DNA of 64,000 bases from JBGPLJ01 sp035644395 (GCA_035644395.1 DASQOR010000077.1:62001-126000); one strand, 5' to 3'. Shown: positions 8,366 through 16,917, counted from the stretch's first letter. Program-made: numbers and translations. Notes: generated from the letters alone by a model not told the origin.

Positions 8366-9238
8366 CTATTCCGGGGTGCCGCTCGCGTTGTCGCTTGCGG
8401 CGGGCAGGGGCTTGCGGAACCTGAGCAGCATGTCGTCGGTGTGGTGCTGCACCTTGGGATCAAAAACGATGAGGCTGTGATCGTCGGCGGGATTGCGGAA
8501 CGCATCGCTCTGCGCATCCAGCTGAAAGCCCGCCGCGAGAAAATCGCGCTTCAGCACCGCGGGATCGATGCGATGCAGATTTCCGACGACTTCCGCGGGA
8601 TCGCCGCCCGCATTGGCGACGTGGTCCTGCACGACGACGACGCCTCCCGGCTTCAATCCGTTGAAGACCTCCTTGAGCAAGCGGGCGCCATCGACCGGAG
8701 CCCAGCCTTCCTTCGGATGCCAGTAAACGTCGTGATACGAACGGATGAAGACCGCCGCGTCGAGTTCGCCCGGAACGAGCTTCAGGTCCGCGGCCTCGGC
8801 ATCGATCCGCTTCACGTTTGGCAGGCGCCCGGGCGCGAAGTGCGCGGCAATTTCCTTGGCAGCGTAATTCGAATAGGCGCTGTTGTTGTAGGCGAGCACC
8901 GCGCCATCGCCGACGACATAGGAGAGCAGTTCCGTGTAGTAGCCGCCGCCCGCGAACACGTCGAGCACCCGCATGCCGGGCTTGACCTGCAGGAATCCGA
9001 GAACCGCCGACGGCTTGCGCCAGCCGTCCTGCGCGCGATCATCAGCGAGTCGCGCGCCGTTATCGATCGCGGCTTTGATGGCGAGTCCCGCATCGTCCGG
9101 CGGCACGGGTACCGCCGTAACGGCGGAGGCACCCTGATTCGCCGAATCGCCACTCTTGAACTCGCAGCCGCCCAGGGCCGTCGCGATCACTGCGAAGGCT
9201 GCGGCCGCAACGGGCATCGCAGCGTGCATGGTCCTCAT
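8366..9238 (-). CDS. Exported class I SAM-methyltransferase-fold lipoprotein
   Basis: The 290-residue product opens with a lipoprotein signal peptide ending in ALGGC (Cys about 25), so the mature protein should be lipid-anchored. After a short linker it carries a methyltransferase-type Rossmann domain: motif I VLDVFAGGGYYTELLS, an acidic second strand YNNSAYSNYAAKE, and the segments AAVFIRSYHDVYW and LKPGGVVVVQDHVA. Exported proteins of this family exist in many Gammaproteobacteria, but S-adenosylmethionine is not known to be available outside the cytoplasm. The domain may therefore bind another ligand. An alternative is an internal start that removes the signal, but no good ribosome binding site supports that. 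The divergent neighbour is the YdbH-like gene. Confidence 0.8.
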   Translation of the reverse strand: MRTMHAAMPVAAAAFAVIATALGGCEFKSGDSANQGASAVTAVPVPPDDAGLAIKAAIDNGARLADDRAQDGWRKPSAVLGFLQVKPGMRVLDVFAGGGYYTELLSYVVGDGAVLAYNNSAYSNYAAKEIAAHFAPGRLPNVKRIDAEAADLKLVPGELDAAVFIRSYHDVYWHPKEGWAPVDGARLLKEVFNGLKPGGVVVVQDHVANAGGDPAEVVGNLHRIDPAVLKRDFLAAGFQLDAQSDAFRNPADDHSLIVFDPKVQHHTDDMLLRFRKPLPAASDNASGTPE

Positions 9239-9351
9239 GACTTTGTCCCCGATCAGAATTGTGCGAATTCGTATGCGCCGAGATTACCGCAATCCCCGCA
9301 GGGCCGCCGCAATTAAAGCGTGCCCCGAGGCGTCGTGCGAAAACTTTTCTA

Positions 9352-9381
9352 TTGACACCCCGCAACGCGGTATTCACTAAT
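9352..9381 (+). promoter_or_regulatory. Candidate sigma-70 promoter for the YdbH-like gene
   Basis: A consensus TTGACA is followed by an 18-base spacer and ACTAAT, ending 26 bases before the ATG. It lies in the divergent gap with the methyltransferase-like gene. Confidence 0.5.
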
Positions 9382-9407
9382 GCGCTTCCCTGCTCGAACG
9401 ATGCATC

Positions 9408-11507
9408 ATGTCACTGCGTTCGATCATCACGGTGGCGTCACGTGTACTGGCAACTGTGCTGTGCACGCTGGTCCCGGCCCGATTGCTCGCTGTCGATTCT
9501 GTCGACCTCAGCGTCGGCGACATCCATGCGCCCGCATGGTCGGCATCGGGCATCCACGTTCGCCTCGACATCGGAACCGCGGGCCGCTACTCCGCGCGTG
9601 TTACGGCAAGCCATGCGCATTTCACCGACACGCTGGGCGAGCTGCGCGACCTCACGGTCGACTGCGCAGAACCGGTCGCGCAGGCCGGCCACTTCAGCTG
9701 CAGTGGCGCCAAAGTATCGGCGACTCACGCGCGCTATGGCAGGCTGCAGTTCACGGCCTCCGCGCACTACGACCGCGCACGCGATGCCCTGTCGTTCGAC
9801 CTCGCGGGACTGCGCATCGCGGCTGGCAGCTGGCGCATCGCCGGACAATGGCGCGATAGCGGATGGCGGCTGCAGGCGAGCGCGGATCGCCTGCCCATTG
9901 CGCAATTTCGAAAGTTCGTCGCGCCCTGGCTGACAATTCCCGCCGATATCGAAATGGACGGCACGCTCGCGCCGAGCGTCGTCATCACGGGACGCGACAG
10001 CGTCGAATCCGTCACCCTTCGCGCCAAGGTAGCGGCGATCACGCTCAACAATGCGGACGGCACGCTCGCGACGGACAAGCTGGCATTCGACATCGATGCG
10101 ACACTAACGCCAATTGCGAAGGGCGCCAGGATCGACGCGCGTGTCCGATTCACGGCAGGCCAGGCCTATCGAGACCCCGTATTCCTCGATCTCACCCGCA
10201 ACCGCGTCGACGTCGAACTCGCGGGCGCATGGCTGTCGGCGTCGCAACGGCTCGACATTGCACGCTACGTGATCGATCAACCGGGCGTGCTGCGCGCGAG
10301 CGGCTCTGCCCTGCTCGCTCCGTTCGAGGAATCCATATTTGCGGCTCTCAACGTGACGCTTGAACACGGCACGTTTCCCGGCCTTTACACGAACTACCTG
10401 CAACCGTTCCTCGTGAGCAGCGACCTCAAGGATCTCCTCACCAAGGGTTCCCTGCACGGTTCCGCTCAACTACGGGACGGCAACCCTGTCGCCCTCGACC
10501 TCGAGCTGCAGTCCATCGACGCGGACGACACCGCCGATCGCATGGCGATGCACGGCCTGGTAGGTCAGGTTGCGTGGCGCAGCGATGCCGCGGCCGCAGC
10601 CCCGTCGCGCATCGCCTGGAACGACGGCAAGGCCTATGGCTTCACCGGGGGCGCCGCAGAAATCCGTTTCCTTGCGGTCGGCCGCGACGTGCGCATGCTG
10701 CAAGCCGCGAAACTGCCGATCTTCGATGGCGGCCTTGCGATATCGAGCTTCGAGGTCCGCGACGCCGGCCTGCCGTCGATGAGCCTGCTGTTCGATGCGA
10801 CGCTCGAGCCGATCAGCATGCGTCGCATCTGCCAGGTGTTCGGCTGGCCGGAATTTTCCGGAACAGTCGCGGGCCGGATTCCGCGCCTGACGTTCAAGGA
10901 CCGGATCCTGAGTCTCGACGGCGACCTCGAAGCGCGCGTGTTTGACGGCCACATCGCGGTCAGCAAGCTGCGCCTGGAGGACCCGCTCGGCGTGTGGCCG
11001 CGGTTCTTCGCCGACATCGACCTGAAGGACCTCGACCTGCAGGCCGTGACAGGCACGTTCTCGTTCGGGGAAATCACCGGACGCCTTAGCGGCTCCGTTC
11101 ATGCGCTCGAACTGTTCGCCTGGCGGCCGGTCGGCTTCGACGCCGTGCTCGCCACGCCGCCCGACGATCGCAGCGAACACCGCATCAGCCAGCGCGCGGT
11201 CTCGAACATCTCGGCGATCGGCGGCGGCAGCAGCGGCAACACGATGATGGCGCTGTCGAGCGGCGTCCTGAAGTTCTTCGAGAACTTCAAGTACGATCGG
11301 CTGGGCCTCGCCTGCAAGCTTGCGAACGACGTCTGCGTGATGCAGGGCATCGGCCCGGCGGCCGCCGGCTATTACATCGTCAAGGGTCGCGGGATTCCGC
11401 GCATCAACGTAATCGGCACCGCGGGACGCATCGACTGGCCGCAACTCGTCGCCAATCTCGAAGCGGCCACCAAGGCGGGTCCGGCGACCACCAGTCCGGG
11501 GCACTGA
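9408..11507 (+). CDS. YdbH-like AsmA-superfamily envelope protein
   Basis: The 699-residue protein has an N-terminal signal or anchor (residues about 7-28) and a long beta-rich body built from repeated strands, as in the AsmA/TamB/YdbH superfamily. Members form groove-shaped bridges that carry phospholipids between the inner and outer membrane. The C-terminal part (MMALSSGVLKFFENFKYDRLG... followed by VKGRGIPRINVIG) matches the conserved end of YdbH-type proteins. The next gene is a DUF1318/YdbL homologue, the usual partner in the E. coli ydbH-ynbE-ydbL operon. The small YnbE lipoprotein is not evident in the 131-base gap. The start ATG has no strong ribosome binding site, but a good promoter lies just upstream. 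Confidence 0.8.
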   Translation: MSLRSIITVASRVLATVLCTLVPARLLAVDSVDLSVGDIHAPAWSASGIHVRLDIGTAGRYSARVTASHAHFTDTLGELRDLTVDCAEPVAQAGHFSCSGAKVSATHARYGRLQFTASAHYDRARDALSFDLAGLRIAAGSWRIAGQWRDSGWRLQASADRLPIAQFRKFVAPWLTIPADIEMDGTLAPSVVITGRDSVESVTLRAKVAAITLNNADGTLATDKLAFDIDATLTPIAKGARIDARVRFTAGQAYRDPVFLDLTRNRVDVELAGAWLSASQRLDIARYVIDQPGVLRASGSALLAPFEESIFAALNVTLEHGTFPGLYTNYLQPFLVSSDLKDLLTKGSLHGSAQLRDGNPVALDLELQSIDADDTADRMAMHGLVGQVAWRSDAAAAAPSRIAWNDGKAYGFTGGAAEIRFLAVGRDVRMLQAAKLPIFDGGLAISSFEVRDAGLPSMSLLFDATLEPISMRRICQVFGWPEFSGTVAGRIPRLTFKDRILSLDGDLEARVFDGHIAVSKLRLEDPLGVWPRFFADIDLKDLDLQAVTGTFSFGEITGRLSGSVHALELFAWRPVGFDAVLATPPDDRSEHRISQRAVSNISAIGGGSSGNTMMALSSGVLKFFENFKYDRLGLACKLANDVCVMQGIGPAAAGYYIVKGRGIPRINVIGTAGRIDWPQLVANLEAATKAGPATTSPGH

Positions 11508-11638
11508 AATCCCGCATTCTTTTGACAGAACGGGTTGGAGTAGACTTGCCCGCGCCGTTCAGGATTCGTTCAGCGGGGGAACGCGAACATGCGGCCCGTT
11601 TGTATGCCGCTAACTTGCGCACATTCGAGGTGACTGCC

Positions 11639-12256
11639 ATGCGACGACTCATGTGGACCAAGCTCGTGTTCGCGACGCTCCTCGGAGCGGCCTGCGTGAC
11701 CATCAATGTCTATTTCCCGGCGGCCGCCGCAGAAAAAGCCGCGGACCAGTTCATCAATGGCGTGTGGCAGCCGGGCGGAACGCCTCCGGCCAGCGATCCG
11801 AAGCCCGCCGACAAGCGCTCCTCGACGGCGCCCGACTCTGAATCGCTGCCGATCATGGTTGCGCGTACCGTGCTCGAAGCTGTTGTGCCGGCTGCCCAGG
11901 CCGCCGAGCCGGACATTGACGTCAATTCGCCCGCGACGCGCGCGATTCAAGGTTCGATGAAAGCGCGGCACGGGCAGCTCGCCAAGTACTACGACTCCGG
12001 CGCCATCGGTCTTACGGGCGATGGAATGATCGACGTGCGCGACCAGAACGCGGTACCACTGGCCGAACGCGTCACGCTTCGCAAGCTCGTCGCGGACGAC
12101 AACCACGACCGCGCATTGCTCTATCAGGAAGTTGCGAAAGCCAATGGCCACCCGGAATGGGAAGCCGACATCCGCTCAGCGTTTGCGCGGCGCTGGATCG
12201 CGCTTGCCAGCAGCGGGTGGTACTACCAGAGCGGCGGCAGCTGGGTGAAGAAGTAA
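11639..12256 (+). CDS. YdbL-like (DUF1318) lipoprotein
   Basis: The 205-residue product has a lipobox (LLGAAC, Cys about 20) followed by VTINVYFPAAAAEKAAD, a segment typical of longer DUF1318 proteins. A variable Pro/Ser linker leads to the DUF1318 domain (about 100-205), with DSGAIGLTGDGMIDVRD, ERVTLRKLVADDNHDR and the C-terminal GGSWVKK. E. coli YdbL is a periplasmic chaperone-like partner of YdbH and YnbE. Here the partner is itself a predicted lipoprotein, so it may combine anchoring with the YdbL role. GAGGTGA lies upstream of the chosen ATG, ruling out the longer open frame. It is probably co-transcribed with the YdbH-like gene. Confidence 0.8.
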   Translation: MRRLMWTKLVFATLLGAACVTINVYFPAAAAEKAADQFINGVWQPGGTPPASDPKPADKRSSTAPDSESLPIMVARTVLEAVVPAAQAAEPDIDVNSPATRAIQGSMKARHGQLAKYYDSGAIGLTGDGMIDVRDQNAVPLAERVTLRKLVADDNHDRALLYQEVAKANGHPEWEADIRSAFARRWIALASSGWYYQSGGSWVKK

Positions 12257-12272
12257 GCCTGACAGCGCCGCG

Positions 12273-12962
12273 TCATCCCTCTCCCTGGTCCCGGGGAGAG
12301 GGATCGACGAGACCCGGCTCATCATTGCGCGCGTTGTTCACGCGCTTGCTCACCGGGACCGCCTCCATCGCGTCATTCGCGTACGGCACAAGCAGACTCG
12401 ACAGCATGGCGGTGTCCTCGTTCCTGCGATCCATCCAGAAATCGTACTGGGCCGGCTCGAGAATCACGGGCATGCGATCGTAAACGGACGCGAGCTTCGC
12501 ATTCGCAGCGGTCGTGATGATTGCGCAGGACTCAAGCGGTTCGTTGCCCTCGCCCTCGCGCCACGCTTCCCATACTCCCGCCATGGCAAAAGGCTGGCCG
12601 CTGCGCATCCGGATGAAGTGCGGCTGCTTGCCGGCCGGCCCAACCTGCCACTCGTAGTAGCCGTCCGCGAGCACCAGGCAACGCCGCCGCTTGAAGGCGC
12701 TGCGGAACGATGGCTTCCCGGCGACGGTCTCGGCCCGCGCATTGATCATCTTCGCGCCGATCGATTTTTCCTTCGCCCAGGATGGCACCAATCCCCAGTA
12801 CAGCATCGCGATGCGGCGGGCCGCTGCTTCCTCGTGCCGGACTGCCGCGATGAATTGCGTCGGAGCGATGTTGTAGTGCGGCTCGACGGCCGGCGCATCG
12901 TGCAGGCCGAACAGCCGCGCGATGGCCTCGTGGGGAGAGAAAAAGGCGAAGCGTCCGCACAT
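12273..12962 (-). CDS. SOS-response-associated (SRAP) protein, YedK/HMCES family, with His-to-Tyr active site
   Basis: SRAP proteins shield abasic sites in single-stranded DNA by forming a covalent link through Cys2 after loss of the initiator Met. The 229-residue product shows MCGRF with C2, the Asn in INARAE (N74), the Glu in GYYEW (E104), and VPSWAKEK. The fourth site residue, normally His in a HDRMPVIL segment (H160 in E. coli YedK), is Tyr here (YDRMPVIL, Y161). The codon is TAC, one base from a His codon. The protein may still crosslink but could differ in linkage formation or reversal. The C-terminal ten residues are coded by a GC-rich inverted repeat. The adjacent gene encodes an ABC permease on the same strand. 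Confidence 0.9.
   Translation of the reverse strand: MCGRFAFFSPHEAIARLFGLHDAPAVEPHYNIAPTQFIAAVRHEEAAARRIAMLYWGLVPSWAKEKSIGAKMINARAETVAGKPSFRSAFKRRRCLVLADGYYEWQVGPAGKQPHFIRMRSGQPFAMAGVWEAWREGEGNEPLESCAIITTAANAKLASVYDRMPVILEPAQYDFWMDRRNEDTAMLSSLLVPYANDAMEAVPVSKRVNNARNDEPGLVDPSPRDQGEG
12277..12302. repeat. REP-like inverted repeat, copy 1
   Basis: CCCTCTCCC and GGGAGAGGG face each other across an eight-base loop at the 3' end of the YedK-like gene. The same arms occur inside argD at 34011-34035. The gene's last codons (DPSPRDQGEG) come from this element. Confidence 0.6.
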
Positions 12963-12974
12963 GGCCTGGCGGCA

Positions 12975-13796
12975 TCACTCGCGGATGCCGACGCCCTTCT
13001 CCATCAGGAGCACGCAGAACGCGTACAGCCCGACGGCGAACGTGCACATGATGGCGTAGGCGACTCCGATATGGACATCCGAGACGCCGAGGAAGCCGTA
13101 GCGGAATGCATTCACCATGTAGAGGATCGGATTCGCGTGCGAGGGTATCTGCGCCCACAACGGCAGCAGCGTGATCGAATAGAACACGCCCCCGAGATAG
13201 GTCAGGGGCGTCAGGATGAAGGTGGGAAAGAACGACATCTGATCGAAGTTCTTGGCGAAGATCGCGTTCAGGAAGCCGCCGAGGGAAAAGACGATCGACG
13301 TCAGCAGCACCGCGCTTGCGATCACGAGCACGTTGTGAATCCTGAGGTGCGTGAACAGGAGCGACACGATCGTCACGACGAGGCCCACCAGCATTCCGCG
13401 GATGACGCCGCCGCCGACATAGCCCGCGACGATCAGCCAGTTCGGCATGGGCGACACCATCAGCTCTTCGAGGTACTTGCCGAATTTCGCGCCGAAGAAC
13501 GAGGACACGACGTTGCCGTAGGAATTGCTGATCACGGACATCATGATGAGTCCGGGAGCGATGTACTGCATGTAGTCGAAGCCGCCCATCGAGCCGATGC
13601 GACGGCCGATGAGACTGCCGAAGATGATGAAATAAAGCGTCGCCGTGATGGCCGGCGGCGTGAGCGTCTGTCCCCAGATGCGCATGATGCGGCCGGACTC
13701 GCGACGCAGGATCGTCCGCAAGCCGGTGAAATTCTGCTGCATGCGCGACGCCGTGACGGGACGCATCGGCAATCCGCCGGCGACTTCAGCCGACAT
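12975..13796 (-). CDS. ABC-2 type exporter permease (YadH-like)
   Basis: The 273-residue protein has six membrane helices of the ABC-2 permease type. Conserved segments include ATLYFIIFGSLIG, YMQYIAPGLIMMSVI and TPLTYLGGVFYSITLLPLW, and it is closely patterned on E. coli YadH. Its start overlaps the end of the ATPase gene by 11 bases, so the two form one transporter. The next Met codons, ten and 18 codons further on, are alternative starts. The substrate of YadGH-type exporters is not established; relatives move polysaccharides, drugs or lipids. The pair is transcribed as a two-gene operon, with the YedK-like gene just downstream on the same strand. Confidence 0.88.
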   Translation of the reverse strand: MSAEVAGGLPMRPVTASRMQQNFTGLRTILRRESGRIMRIWGQTLTPPAITATLYFIIFGSLIGRRIGSMGGFDYMQYIAPGLIMMSVISNSYGNVVSSFFGAKFGKYLEELMVSPMPNWLIVAGYVGGGVIRGMLVGLVVTIVSLLFTHLRIHNVLVIASAVLLTSIVFSLGGFLNAIFAKNFDQMSFFPTFILTPLTYLGGVFYSITLLPLWAQIPSHANPILYMVNAFRYGFLGVSDVHIGVAYAIMCTFAVGLYAFCVLLMEKGVGIRE

Positions 13797-14742
13797 TGGC
13801 TGCCTTCCCCGCCGCCGGCAATGGTTCGCGTCCCTTGCCTTCCACGATGCGCATGAACAGTTCCTCGAGCCGGTTGACCTTGTTGCGCATGCTGAGAACC
13901 TCGACGCCCTGCTGCGATAGGCGCGCAAAGACCTCGTTCAGGCTCTGCTCGCGATTGACCTCGACCTCGAGCGTGTGATCGTCCGCGAGTTTGACGGCAA
14001 AGCCGGTGAGCACCGGCGGCGCGGCCGCAGCATTGCGGAGGTTGAAAATGAAGGTTTCGGTGTGGAGCTTGCGCAGGATATTCGAAATCCTGTCGTTCTC
14101 GATGAGCCGGCCCTCGTCGATGATCGCGATGTGGCGGCAGAGATTCTCCGCCTCCTCGAGGTAGTGCGTCGTCAGCAGAATGGTCGTGCCGGCGGCATTG
14201 ATCTCGCGCAGGAATTCCCACATGGAGCGGCGGATCTCGATATCGACGCCGGCCGTCGGTTCATCGAGGATCAGGAGTCGCGGTTCATGCACGAGCGCTC
14301 GCGCGATCATCAGCCGCCGCTTCATGCCACCCGAGAGCGAGCGGGCTACCTTGTCGCGCTTGTCCCAGAGTTGCAGCTGCTTGAGATACTTCTCCGCACG
14401 TGCGCTCGCGACGCGGCGCGACAGTCCATAGAACCCCGCCTGGTTCACGACGATCTTGTACGGCGACTCGAACATGTTGAAGTTGATTTCCTGCGGCACC
14501 AGGCCGATGCAGGCCTTCGCATGTTCGAGCGCCAGATCGATGCTGTGGCCGAAGACCGCGACGTCGCCGCCGGATTTCGTGACGAGCGAGGTGACGATGC
14601 CGATGACGGTCGTCTTGCCGGCCCCATTCGGTCCGAGAAACGCGAAGAAGTCGCCCTCGGCGACATCCAGGGTAATGCCCTTGAGCGCCTGAACACCGTT
14701 GCGGTAGGTCTTCGTCAGGTCGCGCAGCGACAGAGCTTGCAT
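13786..14742 (-). CDS. ABC transporter ATP-binding protein (YadG-like)
   Basis: The 318-residue ATPase has Walker A GPNGAGKTT, Q-loop VPQE, signature SLSGGMKRR, Walker B LLILDEP and switch His in TTHYLEEAE. A C-terminal extension of about 90 residues is seen in YadG/CcmA-type exporters. It powers the overlapping ABC-2 permease. The ATG at MQALSLRDLTKTY is chosen because the fold begins there. An in-frame GTG seven codons upstream is possible, and neither start has a strong ribosome binding site. It is divergent from the DUF1648 gene across a 237-base gap in which only promoter-like sequence is visible. Confidence 0.9.
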   Translation of the reverse strand: MQALSLRDLTKTYRNGVQALKGITLDVAEGDFFAFLGPNGAGKTTVIGIVTSLVTKSGGDVAVFGHSIDLALEHAKACIGLVPQEINFNMFESPYKIVVNQAGFYGLSRRVASARAEKYLKQLQLWDKRDKVARSLSGGMKRRLMIARALVHEPRLLILDEPTAGVDIEIRRSMWEFLREINAAGTTILLTTHYLEEAENLCRHIAIIDEGRLIENDRISNILRKLHTETFIFNLRNAAAAPPVLTGFAVKLADDHTLEVEVNREQSLNEVFARLSQQGVEVLSMRNKVNRLEELFMRIVEGKGREPLPAAGKAANVG

Positions 14743-14906
14743 GCGGAAGATGCGGTGGGGCACTTGCAGAAGCGGGGCGCAAGGTTAGCACAAAGCGCGC
14801 GCCGCCGATTTGGCGCGGCGGCGGCTCGCCCACCGATTTTCTTGAGGGTGTATCAGCCTTGCTAATGCATGGCGCCGGTGGCATGGGGCGCGAGCAGGGC
14901 GGGCGC

Positions 14907-14912
14907 TATACT
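14907..14912 (+). promoter_or_regulatory. Candidate -10 (TATACT) for the DUF1648 gene
   Basis: TATACT lies 67 bases before the ATG in the divergent gap. A matching -35 is not clear. Confidence 0.3.
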
Positions 14913-14979
14913 TTGGCTTGAGATTCGCGGGCTTGGCACCGCCGCACAAGCGCTGGTCGGGCCGCCGGGAAGGATCACC

Positions 14980-15483
14980 ATGTCACTCAACAAGGCGCTT
15001 CCGCACCTTTTCCTGATCGTTGCGGCCGCCGCCATGGCGCAGATTTCCCTGCAGCTGCGCTCCCTCCCGCCGGTGCTCGCGACGAAGTTCGATTTCGAGG
15101 GAGCGCCGGTCGCCTGGATGAAGTTGGGCGCCGTCCGGATGTTCGAGTTCTCGTTGCTGGTCATTTTCCTTTTCGGGTTCTGGCTGCTGCCGCGACTCCT
15201 TGCCCACCGGCCGACGACGTACTGGCGCATTCCGAACAGGGACTATTGGCTTGCTCCCGAGCGGCGCGGGCAGACCATCGAGGCGCTGCACGGGCTGATC
15301 AGCTGGATGGGCGTGGTGGTGCTCCTGCTCTTCATGGCCGTAACCCAGCTCGTGTTCGACGCCAACCTGCGCACACCGCCGCATCTTGCGAGCGATGCGC
15401 TGATCTGGCTGCTGCTCAGCTTCGTACTCTTCATCGTGATGTGGATCTGGGTGATCGTGCGTCAGTTCGGGCGCGTACCGTAG
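14980..15483 (+). CDS. DUF1648-domain membrane protein
   Basis: The 167-residue protein has four membrane helices. After the first it carries LPPVLATKFDFEGAPVAWM, the loop typical of DUF1648 (found also at the start of SdpI-type immunity proteins). The middle loop WRIPNRDYWLAPERR is shared with short stand-alone members. Their function is unknown; membrane-linked signalling or immunity roles are reported only for longer relatives. AAGGA upstream supports the chosen ATG over an earlier in-frame one. Its last 53 bases overlap, on the other strand, the end of the next gene. Confidence 0.75.
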   Translation: MSLNKALPHLFLIVAAAAMAQISLQLRSLPPVLATKFDFEGAPVAWMKLGAVRMFEFSLLVIFLFGFWLLPRLLAHRPTTYWRIPNRDYWLAPERRGQTIEALHGLISWMGVVVLLLFMAVTQLVFDANLRTPPHLASDALIWLLLSFVLFIVMWIWVIVRQFGRVP

Positions 15484-16147
15484 CTGCGTCCTCCAGGCAC
15501 TCCTGCGTCGCCATGAGCTGAATGCCGACGAGCTGGGCGCTACTGGTTTCCTCGAAACTTGACTGCGGCGTGATGGCGAGCAGCCGGCGCCAGTACAGCG
15601 TGCGCTGCGGCCATCGCGGACGCAGCAGGCGCTGCTGGCCGCGAGCCACGCCGGCAAGCGCGGGCAAAGTGCTCGATCGGATGACCGCCGAGGTTGCCGC
15701 CGACATGCCGAGCACCAGGCGCGTGGCGAGAGCATTCGTGGTTGCCAGATGCCAGGCAAAGAAAAGCGCCATCTCGGTGAGGGCGTCGTACTCGCTTGCG
15801 TAGTCGGGGCCCGCTTTCGACGGCAGCCGGGCGGATCGTGCCGCGACCGCCCCCGTGTAAAGCGTCTGCCAGTACTCGTGCTGGCGGAACGCCGCGTCGA
15901 ACAGCGCGTACGGGCACGCGGCGATCACCGACATCGACTCCACTTCGATTGCCCGCAGGAGCCGCGTCACATTCGTGGTGAAACCGAGCGCGGCGAGTTC
16001 GTCCTCCGGCAAGCTGCGCATGCACGCAAGGAAGCGGACATTGAGGTCGCGCAGCGAGACCCGCAGCGCCGTGCTCAGCACCTCCCCGGACTGCCATGGC
16101 GCGCGCGGCTCGACGCCCGCCGACGGATATTCGATGGTCACCGACAT
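15431..16147 (-). CDS. Unrecognised protein divergent from an FlhC-like gene (possible FlhD-like regulator)
   Basis: The 238-residue product is mostly helical, with no signal peptide. Residues about 27-45 (LRVSLRDLNVRFLACM) and the segment CPYALFDAAF followed by an acidic/aromatic stretch remind me of FlhD-family regulators and of short proteins found with FlhC, but the match is weak. The C-terminal half does not resemble FlhD. Divergent placement next to an FlhC-like gene is what makes a partner role plausible. The ribosome binding site GGGAGGA touches the ATG, so the real start may be the GTG two codons later, where spacing is normal. The function should be treated as unknown. Confidence 0.5.
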   Translation of the reverse strand: MSVTIEYPSAGVEPRAPWQSGEVLSTALRVSLRDLNVRFLACMRSLPEDELAALGFTTNVTRLLRAIEVESMSVIAACPYALFDAAFRQHEYWQTLYTGAVAARSARLPSKAGPDYASEYDALTEMALFFAWHLATTNALATRLVLGMSAATSAVIRSSTLPALAGVARGQQRLLRPRWPQRTLYWRRLLAITPQSSFEETSSAQLVGIQLMATQECLEDAATVRARTDARSPRSTSR

Positions 16148-16198
16148 TCCTCCCTGATCACGACAGATATGTTGCTGCAATCGAGCTTGGCGCGCCAT

Positions 16199-16257
16199 CC
16201 CTATTTGTGGTTTATTTATACCAAATTCTGCGGACGCTTCCACGGCCAGAAATAGGG
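16199..16257. promoter_or_regulatory. Divergent regulatory region with a spaced inverted repeat
   Basis: CCCTATTT (16199-16206) and AAATAGGG (16250-16257) are perfect inverted arms around an AT-rich stretch (TTTATTTATACC) that probably holds the promoter(s). The second arm overlaps the ribosome binding site of the FlhC-like gene. Binding there could control both divergent genes. Confidence 0.45.
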
Positions 16258-16268
16258 AGGGATTTCCC

Positions 16269-16886
16269 ATGCGCATATCCGACGACCGATACAATCGCGA
16301 CCGGCTGAGGCTCGACCTGGCGCTCAGGATGATTCGCCACGAAGCCCGGACCTGCACCATCCGCACGTGGACGGGCCTCACGGACGACCGCATTCGCAAG
16401 CTCTACCGCTCCTACGTGCAGAACGACGGCGCCAATCCCGTACGCCGCCATCGCGGCAAGTCGCCGAGCCAGGTGGAATATTTCCTGCGAAACCCCGCCA
16501 TGCTGTTCGAGGCGCAGACGCTCGGCAGCCTGTATTCGCTCTGGGAACTTCTCGGTCTCGCGCGCACCCGCTCCGCGCGCGGCATTGCGGCGTCCATCGA
16601 ACGTGGCGCGCTCTTTTGCACCGCGTACGAAACCTACGCCCTGCTGCACGCGCCCGCCCGCATATCGTTCGAGCACGCATGGTTCCTGCTCGGCGCACTC
16701 ATTCGCGCCGACGAGCTGCGGTTCGAGAGCTGCGCGGGATGCGGCGCGGTCATGTTGCACGACCGCCTGGCCGACCGGCGCAACGGGTGCCTGCAGTGCC
16801 GTCACTCGGCATTCCTCGTCGCGGCCACCAGCCGGCAGCGCGTGCACGGATTCCAGTTCGACCTCTGGGACCCGGCTCCTGCCTGA
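16269..16886 (+). CDS. FlhC-like transcriptional regulator
   Basis: FlhC pairs with FlhD in the FlhD4C2 activator of flagellar class II genes and binds zinc through four Cys. The 205-residue product has the family layout. An N-terminal helical part contains TGLTDDRIRKLYRSY, like the SRGRLIKLYKE region of FlhC. A central ALLHAPARISFEHAWFL block follows, and a C-terminal zinc module has CAGCGAVM and CLQC. No flagellar gene lies in the window, so it is an orphan family member and may regulate something else. GGGAGGGA seven bases upstream supports the ATG. Confidence in the family is moderate to good; the flagellar role is not shown. Confidence 0.7.
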   Translation: MRISDDRYNRDRLRLDLALRMIRHEARTCTIRTWTGLTDDRIRKLYRSYVQNDGANPVRRHRGKSPSQVEYFLRNPAMLFEAQTLGSLYSLWELLGLARTRSARGIAASIERGALFCTAYETYALLHAPARISFEHAWFLLGALIRADELRFESCAGCGAVMLHDRLADRRNGCLQCRHSAFLVAATSRQRVHGFQFDLWDPAPA

Positions 16887-16917
16887 TACGGCAACTGGAT
16901 TCACGCCGCCAATCGGC

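Noticed and set aside
11523..11545. TTGACA followed by TAGACT before the YdbL-like gene
   Set aside because: The spacing is about 11 bases, too short for a sigma-70 promoter.
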